Source: Solimonas fluminis (GTDB lineage Bacteria; Pseudomonadota; Gammaproteobacteria; Nevskiales; Nevskiaceae). From it: DNA of 64,000 nt. This document shows, piece after piece, positions 41,762-50,084 of the stretch. How positions within the stretch are numbered: position 1 is the first letter of the stretch; each line of letters opens with the position of its first letter. Location of the stretch: contig NZ_PSNW01000004.1 in NCBI RefSeq assembly GCF_002930645.1, positions 308,341-372,340 on the forward strand, read 5' to 3'. Under the pieces are notes generated by a model. It was not told where the DNA came from. It saw only the letters and a list, made by a program, of their open reading frames with translations, and did no database searches. The translations under genes were made by a program, and so were the position numbers.

Positions 41762-43783
41762 CTAGCTGCTCAGCATCACCCGGTTCTGCGCCCTGAACCA
41801 CACGAACCAGTCGATCGCCGAGGGATTGAGCATGGCATCGCGGCTCGCCGCCTTCTCCAGCGGCCAACCCACCAGGATCTTGCGCACCGGCACTTCCATC
41901 TTCTTGCCGGTCAGGGTGTAGGGGATGTCGTCGACCCGGTACATCTGGTCCGGCACATGCCTCGGGCTGCAGTCCGCGCGCAGGCGCCGGGCGATGCGGT
42001 TGCGCAGGTCCTCGTCCAGCACGGCACCGGGGCGCAGCTTGACGAACATCGGCATGAAGAAGCGCCCGCCGGCCAGCTCGCAGCAGACGATCAGGCTGTC
42101 CAGGATTTCCTCCATGCGCTCGACGCTGCGGTAGACCTCGGCGGTACCGATGCAGACGCCGTAGCGGTTCAGCATGGAGTCGGAGCGGCCCAGGATGTAG
42201 CAGCCGCCGCGCTCGTTGATGCGGATGAAGTCGCCATGGCGCCAGACGCCCGGCCAGGTGGAGAAATAGGACTCGCGGTAGCGCTTGTCGCCCTCGTCGT
42301 TCCAGAAGCGCAGCGGCATCGACGGAAAGGGCTTGGTCACCACCAGTTCACCCACCTGCCCCCGCAGCTCCTGTCCCTGCTCGTCCCAGACGTGCACGTC
42401 CATGCCCAGCGAACGCGCCTGGATCTCTCCGGCATGCACCGGCAGCGTCGGGCTGGCGCCGACGAAGGCGGAGGCGATCTCGGTGCCGCCGCTCTGCGAG
42501 GTCACCCAGAGATCCGGCTTCACTGCCTCATGGAGCCAGGAGAAGGTCTCCGGCGTGGACGGCGAGCCCACCAGCAGGATCATCTCCAGGTCCGGCAGCT
42601 GGTAGTGCAGGCGCGGGCGCAGGCCGTCCTTCTGCATCACCTGCACGAAGCCGGGGCTGATGCCCAGGTGCGTCACCCGCGCCTGCTCGGCGATGCGCCA
42701 GAGCACGCCGGAATCCGGCGCGATCGGAGAACCGTCATAGAGCACCGGCGCCGCATCCTGCAGCAGGCAGGCCAGCAGGATGTTCCACATCATCCAGCCG
42801 GTGGTGGAATAGAAGAACGGCCGCGAGCCGGGCCGCAGGCCCAGGTGGAAGGCGCCCACCTTGCAGTGCTCCAGCAGCACGCCGACGTGGCTGTGCACCA
42901 CCGCCTTGGGCAGGCCGGTGGTGCCGGAGCTGAACAGGATCCACAGCGGATGGTCGTAGCCGACGCGCTCGTAGCGGAAGCCACTGCGCGGCACCTCCGG
43001 CTGGTCCAGCAGCTTGCCCCAGGGGATGGTCCCCGCCGGCGGCGGCCGGTCCGGATGCAGGTAGGTCAGCCAGACCGTGTGCTGCAGGCTGTCCAGGCTG
43101 CCGAGGATCTGCTCCACCTCCCCCTCCCGGGGGAACTCCTGCCCGGCGAAACGGTAGCCGTCCACCGCGAACAGCAGCTTGGGCTTGATCTGCGCGAAGC
43201 GGTCGATCACCGCCCGCGCGCCGAACTCCGGCGAGGCCGCCGCCCAGATGGCGCCGATGGCCGTGGTCGCCAGCATGGCGATGGCGGTCTCCGGCACGTT
43301 GGGCATGTAGCTGGCCACGCGGTCGCCGGGGCCGACGCCGAGCTTGCGCATCTGTTCCGCCAGGATCCGCACCTGGCCGCCGAGCTCGTCCCAGCGCATG
43401 GTCGCCGGCGCACGCAGCTCCGAGGAGTGGTGGAACACCACCGTCTCGGGGTGATCGGCCTCGCGCCGCAGCAGGTGCTCGGCATAGTTCAGCCGCGCAC
43501 CCTCGAACCAGCGCGCGCCCGGCATGGTCCGGCGGTCGAGCACGCGCAGGTAGGGCGTCTCGGACCGGATGTCGAAGTAGTCCCAGCAGGCGCCCCAGAA
43601 CTGCTCCAGCTCGTCCACCGACCACTGCCGCAGCGCCTCGTAGTCCTCCAGGTCCAGGCCGTTGCGGGCATTGACCCAATGGCGGAAGCGCTCCACGCCG
43701 GACAGCGCGCAATAGGCCGCCGGGGGCGTCCAGAGCAGATCGCCCTCGGCGACGCCGCGCGGCGTCTCAGCCAGCGCGGCCAT
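41762..43783 (-). CDS. Acetoacetate/beta-keto acid--CoA ligase (copy 1)
   Basis: 673 residues, the length of acetoacetyl-CoA synthetases. Adenylate-forming motifs: [31 protein letters not shown] and the catalytic Lys in [12 protein letters not shown]. It should activate a beta-keto acid with ATP and CoA. Benzoylacetate-CoA ligase of acetophenone degradation belongs to the same group. Last gene of the catabolic run, about 35 bases after the saccharopine dehydrogenase-like gene. Clearly paralogous to the 45773-47806 gene but diverged, so substrates may differ. Confidence 0.9.
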   Translation of the reverse strand: MAALAETPRGVAEGDLLWTPPAAYCALSGVERFRHWVNARNGLDLEDYEALRQWSVDELEQFWGACWDYFDIRSETPYLRVLDRRTMPGARWFEGARLNYAEHLLRREADHPETVVFHHSSELRAPATMRWDELGGQVRILAEQMRKLGVGPGDRVASYMPNVPETAIAMLATTAIGAIWAAASPEFGARAVIDRFAQIKPKLLFAVDGYRFAGQEFPREGEVEQILGSLDSLQHTVWLTYLHPDRPPPAGTIPWGKLLDQPEVPRSGFRYERVGYDHPLWILFSSGTTGLPKAVVHSHVGVLLEHCKVGAFHLGLRPGSRPFFYSTTGWMMWNILLACLLQDAAPVLYDGSPIAPDSGVLWRIAEQARVTHLGISPGFVQVMQKDGLRPRLHYQLPDLEMILLVGSPSTPETFSWLHEAVKPDLWVTSQSGGTEIASAFVGASPTLPVHAGEIQARSLGMDVHVWDEQGQELRGQVGELVVTKPFPSMPLRFWNDEGDKRYRESYFSTWPGVWRHGDFIRINERGGCYILGRSDSMLNRYGVCIGTAEVYRSVERMEEILDSLIVCCELAGGRFFMPMFVKLRPGAVLDEDLRNRIARRLRADCSPRHVPDQMYRVDDIPYTLTGKKMEVPVRKILVGWPLEKAASRDAMLNPSAIDWFVWFRAQNRVMLSS

Positions 43784-43818
43784 GGTCCCCTCCCGCCTTG
43801 GCCTGGTTGCGGTTCATC

Positions 43819-44958
43819 TCAGCCGCGGCGCACACCGGGCGCATGCACCGTCAGGATCGGCTCGCTGACCAGGCCGAACTGCTGCAGCACGCCCAGCAGT
43901 TCGCGGTGGCCCAGCGCCTGGCAGCCGGAGGCGAAGCCGTAGCGCTTCGACGGTGCCTGCAGCAGGTGGTAGGCGAAGTAGGCCTGCATCAGGCCGGTCT
44001 GCTTGTAGTTGCAGTTGCCGTGGATCACGCAGTGCGCACGGCCCAGCGCGCCGCTGGCATGCACCGAATCCACCGAGATGTTGATGCGCGGGTTCTCGCG
44101 CGGCGGCATGCCGGCCTGCAGCGAGGCAGCCATGTCGGACAGCGCCTTCTCCTGTTCGGCCTTGGGCAGCGGCTTGATCTTCTCCTCGATCACGGCGTTG
44201 ATCTGGATCACGCTCTCCATCACCGTGCGCTCGAACACGCCCCCCATGACCTTGCAGTCGGACACGCGCGGGTCGTTCTTGAACCAGACCGGGTGCGCGG
44301 TGCCGCCCCAGGGCAGGGCCAGTGCCATCGTGTGCTGGCCCGGCACCGCCACCTCGGCCTTGGCGCCGAAGGGCCATTTCACGTACTGCTTCTGCTCCAG
44401 GTAGTAGAAGTCGGAAGTCAGGATGCTGAAGATGGTCTGGGTGGAGGCATAGGTCGGGAAGCCCTTCCAGAGGACCAGGATGTCCAGCTTGTCCAGGCCC
44501 GGCGTCTCCAGGCAGAGGTTCGCGGCGATCTCGCCGGTGGTGTACATCTGCGCGATGCCCGGCGCCAGCACCAGGTTCTTTTCCTTGAACTTCTCGCCCC
44601 AGGTCTCCTCGGCGTGCATCATCCAGTTCTGCTCGCCATTGGTGTCGGAGTAATGGCAGCCGGCGGCCAGGGCCGCCTCCACCGCCTCGGGCCCGTACTT
44701 CATGAAGGGGCCGACCATGTTCAGCACCACCTTGGCGCCCTTGAACAGCTTGGTCAGCGCCGCCGTGCTGTGCTCCACCTCGGCAATCTCGTAGTCGGCG
44801 TTCTCGATGCCGGGCACCTTGTCCATCACTTCCTTGATGCGCTTGGCGTCACGGCCGGCGGCGATGAAAGGCAGGCGATACTCGCGCAGGTACTCCGCCA
44901 CGAGGCGGCCGGTGTAGCCGGTGACACCGTAGATCACGACAGGCTTCTTGCTGCTCAT
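43819..44958 (-). CDS. Saccharopine dehydrogenase-like oxidoreductase
   Basis: 379 residues. N-terminal Rossmann domain with VVIYGVTGYTGRLVAEYL (nucleotide loop) and VVLNMVGPFMKYG, like trans-acting enoyl reductases and the saccharopine dehydrogenase-like family (DUF5938-type). A lysine biosynthesis role is unlikely. Given its place between a ligase and an SDR gene, it may reduce an acyl-CoA or ketone intermediate; this is inference. ATG 44958 has AGGAG upstream. Confidence 0.8.
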   Translation of the reverse strand: MSSKKPVVIYGVTGYTGRLVAEYLREYRLPFIAAGRDAKRIKEVMDKVPGIENADYEIAEVEHSTAALTKLFKGAKVVLNMVGPFMKYGPEAVEAALAAGCHYSDTNGEQNWMMHAEETWGEKFKEKNLVLAPGIAQMYTTGEIAANLCLETPGLDKLDILVLWKGFPTYASTQTIFSILTSDFYYLEQKQYVKWPFGAKAEVAVPGQHTMALALPWGGTAHPVWFKNDPRVSDCKVMGGVFERTVMESVIQINAVIEEKIKPLPKAEQEKALSDMAASLQAGMPPRENPRINISVDSVHASGALGRAHCVIHGNCNYKQTGLMQAYFAYHLLQAPSKRYGFASGCQALGHRELLGVLQQFGLVSEPILTVHAPGVRRG

Positions 44959-44997
44959 TCTTGTTTCTCCTCTGGATTCTGTTTGTGGGGTTGAAGC

Positions 44998-45765
44998 TCA
45001 GGCGGTCATGCCGCCGTCGACCACGAGGTCGGAGCCGGTGACGTAGCTGGATTCGTCGGAGGCCAGGAACAGCACCGCCGCCGCAATCTCGGAAGGTTTC
45101 GCAAAGCGGCCCATAGGGATGCGCGCCAGCGTGCGCGCGGCAAACTCCTGGGCCTTCTCGGGCGCCATGCCGGCCAGCGCGCCGGCCACCATCTGCGTCT
45201 CGGCGAAGCCCGGGCAGACGTTGTTGATGCGGACCGGGTAGCCGCTGCGCGCGCAGTGGATCGCCGCCGAGCGGCTGAAGATGCGCACGCCGCCCTTGCT
45301 GGCGTTGTAGGCCGGGATCAGGGGCTCGCCCATGATGCCCTCGATGGACGCGATGTTGATGATGGAACCGCCACCCGTCTTCATGCGCGCGATGGCCGCC
45401 TGCGTGCCGTTGAAGACGGCGGTGAGGTTGATATCGATGGTGCGCTGCCAGTCCTTCTGGGAAATGGCCTCGACGTCGGCAATGCCGGCGACGCCGGCGT
45501 TGTTCACCAGCACGTCGAGCCGGCCCCAGTCGGCGATCACGCCGTCCAGCACCTCGTCCCACTGCGCCAGGTCGGTGACGTCCTGCACGCGGAACTTCGC
45601 GTCGGGGCCCAGGCGCCTGGCCTCGGTCTCGCCCGCCGCGCGATCCACGTCGGTCAGCAGCACCTTGGCGCCCTCCGCCAGCAGCGCCTCGGCCGCCGCC
45701 AGCCCCAGACCCCGCGCGCCGCCGGTGACGACGCAGACCTTTCCTTGCACTCGCTTGCCCATCAT
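44998..45765 (-). CDS. Short-chain dehydrogenase/reductase (copy 2 in the cluster)
   Basis: 255 residues. NAD(P) loop [14 protein letters not shown], catalytic Ser-Tyr-Lys ([21 protein letters not shown]) and the C-terminal [11 protein letters not shown]. An Asp at the end of the second strand (LLTDVD) favours NAD. Two adjacent ATG codons; the second (45762) is better spaced from GAGGAG. Probably oxidises a hydroxyacyl or secondary alcohol intermediate. Seven bases after the ligase copy 2 gene. Confidence 0.88.
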   Translation of the reverse strand: MMGKRVQGKVCVVTGGARGLGLAAAEALLAEGAKVLLTDVDRAAGETEARRLGPDAKFRVQDVTDLAQWDEVLDGVIADWGRLDVLVNNAGVAGIADVEAISQKDWQRTIDINLTAVFNGTQAAIARMKTGGGSIINIASIEGIMGEPLIPAYNASKGGVRIFSRSAAIHCARSGYPVRINNVCPGFAETQMVAGALAGMAPEKAQEFAARTLARIPMGRFAKPSEIAAAVLFLASDESSYVTGSDLVVDGGMTA

Positions 45766-45772
45766 CGGCTCC

Positions 45773-47806
45773 TCAAGCCTTGGCCGCGGCAGCGGTGCCG
45801 CGCCAGTCGTAGTCGGTGGATTCCTGCGCGAACTTCACGAACCAGTCGATGGACTCCGGGTTCATCATCGCGTCGCGGCTGGCGGCCTTCTCCAGCGGCC
45901 AGCCCATCAGCAGCTTGCGCACCGGCACTTCCATCTTCTTGCCGGTCAGCGTGTAGGGAATGGCCTCGACGCCGTAGATCCGGTCCGGCACATGGCGCGG
46001 GCTGCAGTCGTCGCGCAGGCGCGCGTTGATCTTCTTGCGCAGCGCGTCGTCCAGCGTCGCGCCGGGCTTCAGCCGCAGGTACAGCGGCATGAAGAAATTG
46101 CCGCCCGGCAGTTCCACGCAGACGATCAAGCTGTCGGCCACCTCCTCCACCTGCTCCACCGCGCGGTAGATCTCGGCGGTGCCGATGCGCACGCCGAAGC
46201 GGTTGAGCGTGGAGTCCGAGCGGCCATAGATGTAGCAGCCGCCGCGATGGTTGATCTTGATGAAGTCGCCGTGGCGCCAGACGCCCGGGAAGACCTCGAA
46301 GTAGGACTCGCGGTAGCGCTTGCCGCCGGTGTCGTTCCAGAAATGGATCGGCATCGACGGGAACGGCTGGGTCACGATCAGCTCTCCGACCTCGTCCACC
46401 AGTTCCTTGCCGTCGTCAGTCCAGGCATGCACGTCCATGCCGAGCATGCGGGTCTGGATCTCGCCGGCATGCACCGGCAGGGTCGGCGTGGCGCCGACGA
46501 AGCCGCTGCAGATCTCGGTGCCGCCGCTCTGCGAGGTCACCCAGAGATCCTGCTTCACCGCCTTGTAGAACCAGGCGAAGGTTTCCGGCGTGGACGGCGC
46601 GCCGGCCACGACGATGCCCTCGAGCGCCGACAGGTCGTACTGCTCGCCGGGCTTGAGGCCCGCCTTCTCCATCATCTGCACGAAGGTCGGGCTGGCGCCG
46701 AAGCTGGTGGCACGCGTGTCGGCGGCCAGCTTCCACAGGAAGTCCGGCGAGGGGTAGGCCGGGTTGCCGTCGTAGAGCACGGCCGCGCTGCCGGTCAGCA
46801 GCGACGCGATCACCAGGTTCCACATCATCCAGCCGGTGGTGCTGTAGAAGAACATCACCGACTGCGGGCCCAGGTTCAGGTGGAAGCTGAGCAGCTTGTA
46901 GTGCTCCAGCAGCACGCCGACATGGCTGTGCACGATGGCCTTGGGCAGGCCGGTGGTACCGGAGGAGAACACCACCCACAGCGGGTGGTCATGCTCGACG
47001 CGGGTGAACTGGAAGCCCTCGCGCGGCACCTCCGGGTGGTCCATCAGCGCGTTCCAGCTCACCAGGTCCGGCATCGCCGGCGGCGCGCCCTGCGGATCCA
47101 GGTAGGGCAGCCAGACGATCTTCTGCAGGCTGGGCAGCGAGCCGGCGATGCGCCGCACCTCCTCCTCGCGCCGGAAATCCTTGCCGCCGAAGCGGTAGCC
47201 GTCCGCCGCGAACAGCAGCTTGGGCTCGATCTGGGAGAAGCGCTCGATCACCGTCTTGACGCCGAACTCCGGCGCCGCCGAGGACCAGATGCAGCCGATG
47301 GCCGCCGTGGCCATCATCGCGATGGCGGTTTCCGGCACGTTGGGCATGTAGGACACCACGCGGTCGCCGGGCTGCAGCCCCATGGCGCGCAGGCGCGTGG
47401 CCAGGATGCGCACCTGGCGGCCCAGCTCGCGCCAGCTCATGGTGGCCAGCGCACGGGTTTCGGACAGGTGATGGAATACCGGGCGCTCGCCGCCTTCGGC
47501 CTCCTGCCGCAGCAGGTGCTCGGCGTAGTTCACGCGCGAGCCGGGGAACCACTGCGTTCCCATCATCCCGCCATCCGCGGGGCGCTGCAGGACACTGCGG
47601 TAGGGCGTGTCGGACTGCACCTCGAAGTAGTCCCAGATCGAGGCCCAGAAGCCCGCCGTATCCTTCACCGACCAGCGCCACAGAGCATGGTAGTCGGCGC
47701 TGTCGATGCCGCGCTCGGCCTTCAGCCAGCGCTGGTAGCGGGCGATGTTGGAGCGGTCCGCGAACTCCTGCCGCGGGGTCCAAAGCTTTTCTCCTTCCAT
47801 GACCAT
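45773..47806 (-). CDS. Acetoacetate/beta-keto acid--CoA ligase (copy 2)
   Basis: 677 residues. Same motifs as copy 1: [47 protein letters not shown] 47806 lies eight bases after AAGGAG. In acetophenone degraders one such ligase converts the carboxylase product to its CoA ester; having two suggests two beta-keto acids or two steps. Follows the DUF3237 gene by 27 bases. Confidence 0.9.
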   Translation of the reverse strand: MVMEGEKLWTPRQEFADRSNIARYQRWLKAERGIDSADYHALWRWSVKDTAGFWASIWDYFEVQSDTPYRSVLQRPADGGMMGTQWFPGSRVNYAEHLLRQEAEGGERPVFHHLSETRALATMSWRELGRQVRILATRLRAMGLQPGDRVVSYMPNVPETAIAMMATAAIGCIWSSAAPEFGVKTVIERFSQIEPKLLFAADGYRFGGKDFRREEEVRRIAGSLPSLQKIVWLPYLDPQGAPPAMPDLVSWNALMDHPEVPREGFQFTRVEHDHPLWVVFSSGTTGLPKAIVHSHVGVLLEHYKLLSFHLNLGPQSVMFFYSTTGWMMWNLVIASLLTGSAAVLYDGNPAYPSPDFLWKLAADTRATSFGASPTFVQMMEKAGLKPGEQYDLSALEGIVVAGAPSTPETFAWFYKAVKQDLWVTSQSGGTEICSGFVGATPTLPVHAGEIQTRMLGMDVHAWTDDGKELVDEVGELIVTQPFPSMPIHFWNDTGGKRYRESYFEVFPGVWRHGDFIKINHRGGCYIYGRSDSTLNRFGVRIGTAEIYRAVEQVEEVADSLIVCVELPGGNFFMPLYLRLKPGATLDDALRKKINARLRDDCSPRHVPDRIYGVEAIPYTLTGKKMEVPVRKLLMGWPLEKAASRDAMMNPESIDWFVKFAQESTDYDWRGTAAAAKA

Positions 47807-47833
47807 CGCTGTTTCTCCTTATCGTTCTTTTCT

Positions 47834-48301
47834 TCAGCCCAGGGCGTAGATGTCGTAGCGCACCGTCGAGCGCACCAGGTCCGCATGTCCGCGACCGACG
47901 CAGGCCCGCCGCTGCAGCCACTGGTAGGCCGGATGCGCCGTGCGCAGGCGCGGAAAGGTGTGCAGATGCACGTCGGGGGGAATCTCGCCGCGCAGGAAGC
48001 GCTCGTAGGCCTCTTCGCCGAAATCGCCCTGGCCGTCGTAGCGCATGTCGATCAGCGCGCCGTCCTCGGTTTCCAGGGTCAGCAGCACCTCGAGCAGGCC
48101 GATGCCGTCGCGGCGCAGCAGGAAGGCGTCCTGCCCGACCGCCCGCAGGCGGCCACGCAGCCGCGGCCCCTCGAAGCGCCCGCCGGTGACGTGGAAATTG
48201 ATCCGCACGCCCTCCGGCACCGGGCCGATCACCTCGGGCGGCGCCTGCAGCGTCGCGTCCATCGTGAAAAGCCGCTCGCCGCGCAGGGACAGGTCGTTCA
48301 T
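47834..48301 (-). CDS. DUF3237-family protein
   Basis: 155 residues. Beta-barrel family with the patterns GVRINFHVTGGRFEGPRLRG and IDMRYDGQGDF. DUF3237 genes often accompany dehydrogenase and ligase genes of aromatic or steroid catabolism; no reaction is assigned. ATG 48301 overlaps the stop of the preceding gene by four bases. Confidence 0.8.
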   Translation of the reverse strand: MNDLSLRGERLFTMDATLQAPPEVIGPVPEGVRINFHVTGGRFEGPRLRGRLRAVGQDAFLLRRDGIGLLEVLLTLETEDGALIDMRYDGQGDFGEEAYERFLRGEIPPDVHLHTFPRLRTAHPAYQWLQRRACVGRGHADLVRSTVRYDIYALG

Positions 48302-49095
48302 GCCCGCAGCTCCGCCAGGCGCTTGAGCACCGACTCCGGCTGCGCGTCGGCCGGGATCGCGGCGTAGCGGAAGCCCTGCGCCGGGCAGTCTTCCGCCGCG
48401 GCACCGCCCCAGTAGGCCGGCGCCAGCGGGCGGCCGCTGGCCGACTCCGGCGCGATGACGAAGGCCAGTCCCGACGCCGCCAGGCCGGCCGGACCCTGCA
48501 GGCCCGCCTCCCAGCGGTAGTGCGCCGCCACGTTCAGCACGGGCGTGTACAGCTCCGGCAGAGGCGGCTGCGCGCCCTCCTGCAGCAGCAGCACATCGAT
48601 GCCGGCCTCGCCGAAGCTGCGCAGGAAATCCGCCATGTAGACCGCCGCGCTGTCGGTCTCGTCCTCGCCCGCCTCCGTCTCCTCGCCGTGCGCGAGCCGA
48701 TAGGCCGCCGCCACCCAGGCTCGCGGCGAGGGGCAGGCCAGCGCCAGCGGCGCCTCGGCGAAGCAGGCGCGCAGGCCCCGGGCCAGCTCCACCAGGTGCG
48801 CACGCAGGGCTTCGTCGGCGAGCAGCGTCTTGAGCGGCACCACGGCCCGGCGCTTGGCGGCCATGGCCTCGCGCAGCGCCGGATGCGCCGCCACCCAGGC
48901 CTGCGCCACCGCCGCCACCGGCAGCTGCAGCACGTCGGAGCGCAGCAGGCCCTGGGCCTTGCGCTGCAGCGCGATGGTGCCGGCCACGTCCAGCCAGGGC
49001 ATGGCACCGCCGCCGAGCAGCGCGCCGGCATAGTCGCCGTAGTCCAGCCACAGCGGCCGGCGGCCCGAGGCCAGCAAGGGGGTGAGCGCGGGCAT
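48298..49095 (-). CDS. Unrecognised protein coupled to the ketone carboxylase cluster
   Basis: 265 residues, soluble, no signal peptide. The sequence starts PLLASGRRPLWLDYGDYAGA and has no motif I recognise; Ala/Leu-rich alpha-helical segments alternate with strand-like LALACPSPRAWVAA and DVLLLQEG. The latter gives a faint resemblance to TIM-barrel UroD/MetE-like proteins. Translationally coupled on both sides (TGATG with the SDR, ATGA with DUF3237). Because apcE, the fifth subunit gene of acetophenone carboxylase, is otherwise missing, this could fill that role; it is only a positional guess. Confidence 0.7.
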   Translation of the reverse strand: MPALTPLLASGRRPLWLDYGDYAGALLGGGAMPWLDVAGTIALQRKAQGLLRSDVLQLPVAAVAQAWVAAHPALREAMAAKRRAVVPLKTLLADEALRAHLVELARGLRACFAEAPLALACPSPRAWVAAAYRLAHGEETEAGEDETDSAAVYMADFLRSFGEAGIDVLLLQEGAQPPLPELYTPVLNVAAHYRWEAGLQGPAGLAASGLAFVIAPESASGRPLAPAYWGGAAAEDCPAQGFRYAAIPADAQPESVLKRLAELRA

Positions 49096-49895
49096 CAGAC
49101 CGCCGTATAGCCGCCGTCCAGCACCAGTTCGGTGCCGGTGATCCACTGCCCGGCCTCCGAGCACAGATAGATCACCGCGCTGGCCACGTCGGCCGGCTGC
49201 CCGAAGCGGCCCAGCGGATGCGCCGCCTTGAAGGCGCCTTCGGCGGTGGCATAGTCCGGCGCCAGCTTCAGGTCCACGAAGTGCTTGATGAAGTTGGTGC
49301 CCATCTCGGTATCGACGATGGCCGGGTGCACCGAGTTGACGCGGATGCCGGTGCCCAGCTGCGCGCATTCCACCGCCGCCGCCTTGGTCATCAGGCGCAC
49401 CGCACCCTTGGAGGCGTGGTAGGCGATGTGGCCGGTGGTGCCGATCAGGCCGGCCACCGACGACAGGTTGACGATGGAGCTGCCGGGCTTGAGCACCCGC
49501 ACCGCGTGCTTCAGCCCGAGGAACACGCCGGTGACGTTGACGTCCATCAGCTTGCGGAAGTCCGCCACCTCGCAGTGCGCGAGCAGGGCCGCCGTCTCGA
49601 TGCCGGCGTTGTTGACGACGATGTCCAGGCCTCCCAGCTCCTTCTGCGCCGCCGCGATGGCCTGCTCCCACTCGGCCTCCACCGTGACGTCATGGTGCTG
49701 GAACGCCGCCTTGCCGCCGGCCTTGCGGATCTTCTCCGCGGTCTGCTGGCCCACCGCGTCGAGGATGTCGGTCACCATCACCGCCGCGCCGGCCTGCGCC
49801 AGCGCCTCCGCCACCGCGGCGCCGATGCCGCGCGCGCCGCCCGTGACCAGGGCCACCTTGCCGTCCAGACGGAACACCTTGTTGTAGTCGGTCAT
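49095..49895 (-). CDS. Short-chain dehydrogenase/reductase (copy 1)
   Basis: 266 residues. Nucleotide loop TGGARGIGAA, NNAG, catalytic Ser-Tyr-Lys (NLSSVAGLIGTTGHIAYHASK), C-terminal ITGTELVLDGG. The length and place after the carboxylase genes match a role like 1-phenylethanol dehydrogenase, oxidising a secondary alcohol to the ketone; the direction and substrate are inferred. ATG 49895 follows AGGAGGAG, one of the strongest ribosome sites in the window. A palindromic repeat separates it from the carboxylase gene. Confidence 0.88.
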   Translation of the reverse strand: MTDYNKVFRLDGKVALVTGGARGIGAAVAEALAQAGAAVMVTDILDAVGQQTAEKIRKAGGKAAFQHHDVTVEAEWEQAIAAAQKELGGLDIVVNNAGIETAALLAHCEVADFRKLMDVNVTGVFLGLKHAVRVLKPGSSIVNLSSVAGLIGTTGHIAYHASKGAVRLMTKAAAVECAQLGTGIRVNSVHPAIVDTEMGTNFIKHFVDLKLAPDYATAEGAFKAAHPLGRFGQPADVASAVIYLCSEAGQWITGTELVLDGGYTAV

Positions 49896-49986
49896 TGTTC
49901 TCCTCCTCCTGCTTTTCTATCTTTTGCAATCCCTACCCGAACCGCTCATGCCGAGTGCCGCGTAGCGGCGTATCGAGGCACGCGCC

Positions 49987-50084
49987 GCCGTCCATGGCGA
50001 TACAGCAGTTTGCCCATTGAACCCCGGCCCGGCCATCCATGGCCGGGCGTGATCCGTCGCAGGCAATGCCATTCAGGCATTGCC
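49987..50084 (-). repeat. Two-hairpin dispersed repeat, copy 1
   Basis: GCCGTCCATGGCG (49987-49999) is followed by hairpin A (50027-50036 with 50039-50048), GTGATCCGTCGCAGGC, and hairpin B (50062-50070 with 50076-50084). Hairpin B overlaps the last codons and stop of the HyuB-like gene. An inverted second copy is at 57181-57279 with the same order and compensating base changes. Confidence 0.7.

Noticed and set aside
41957..43942. Long plus-strand frame opposite ligase copy 1
   Set aside because: Low-complexity His/Gln/Arg translation, opposite a complete catalytic protein.
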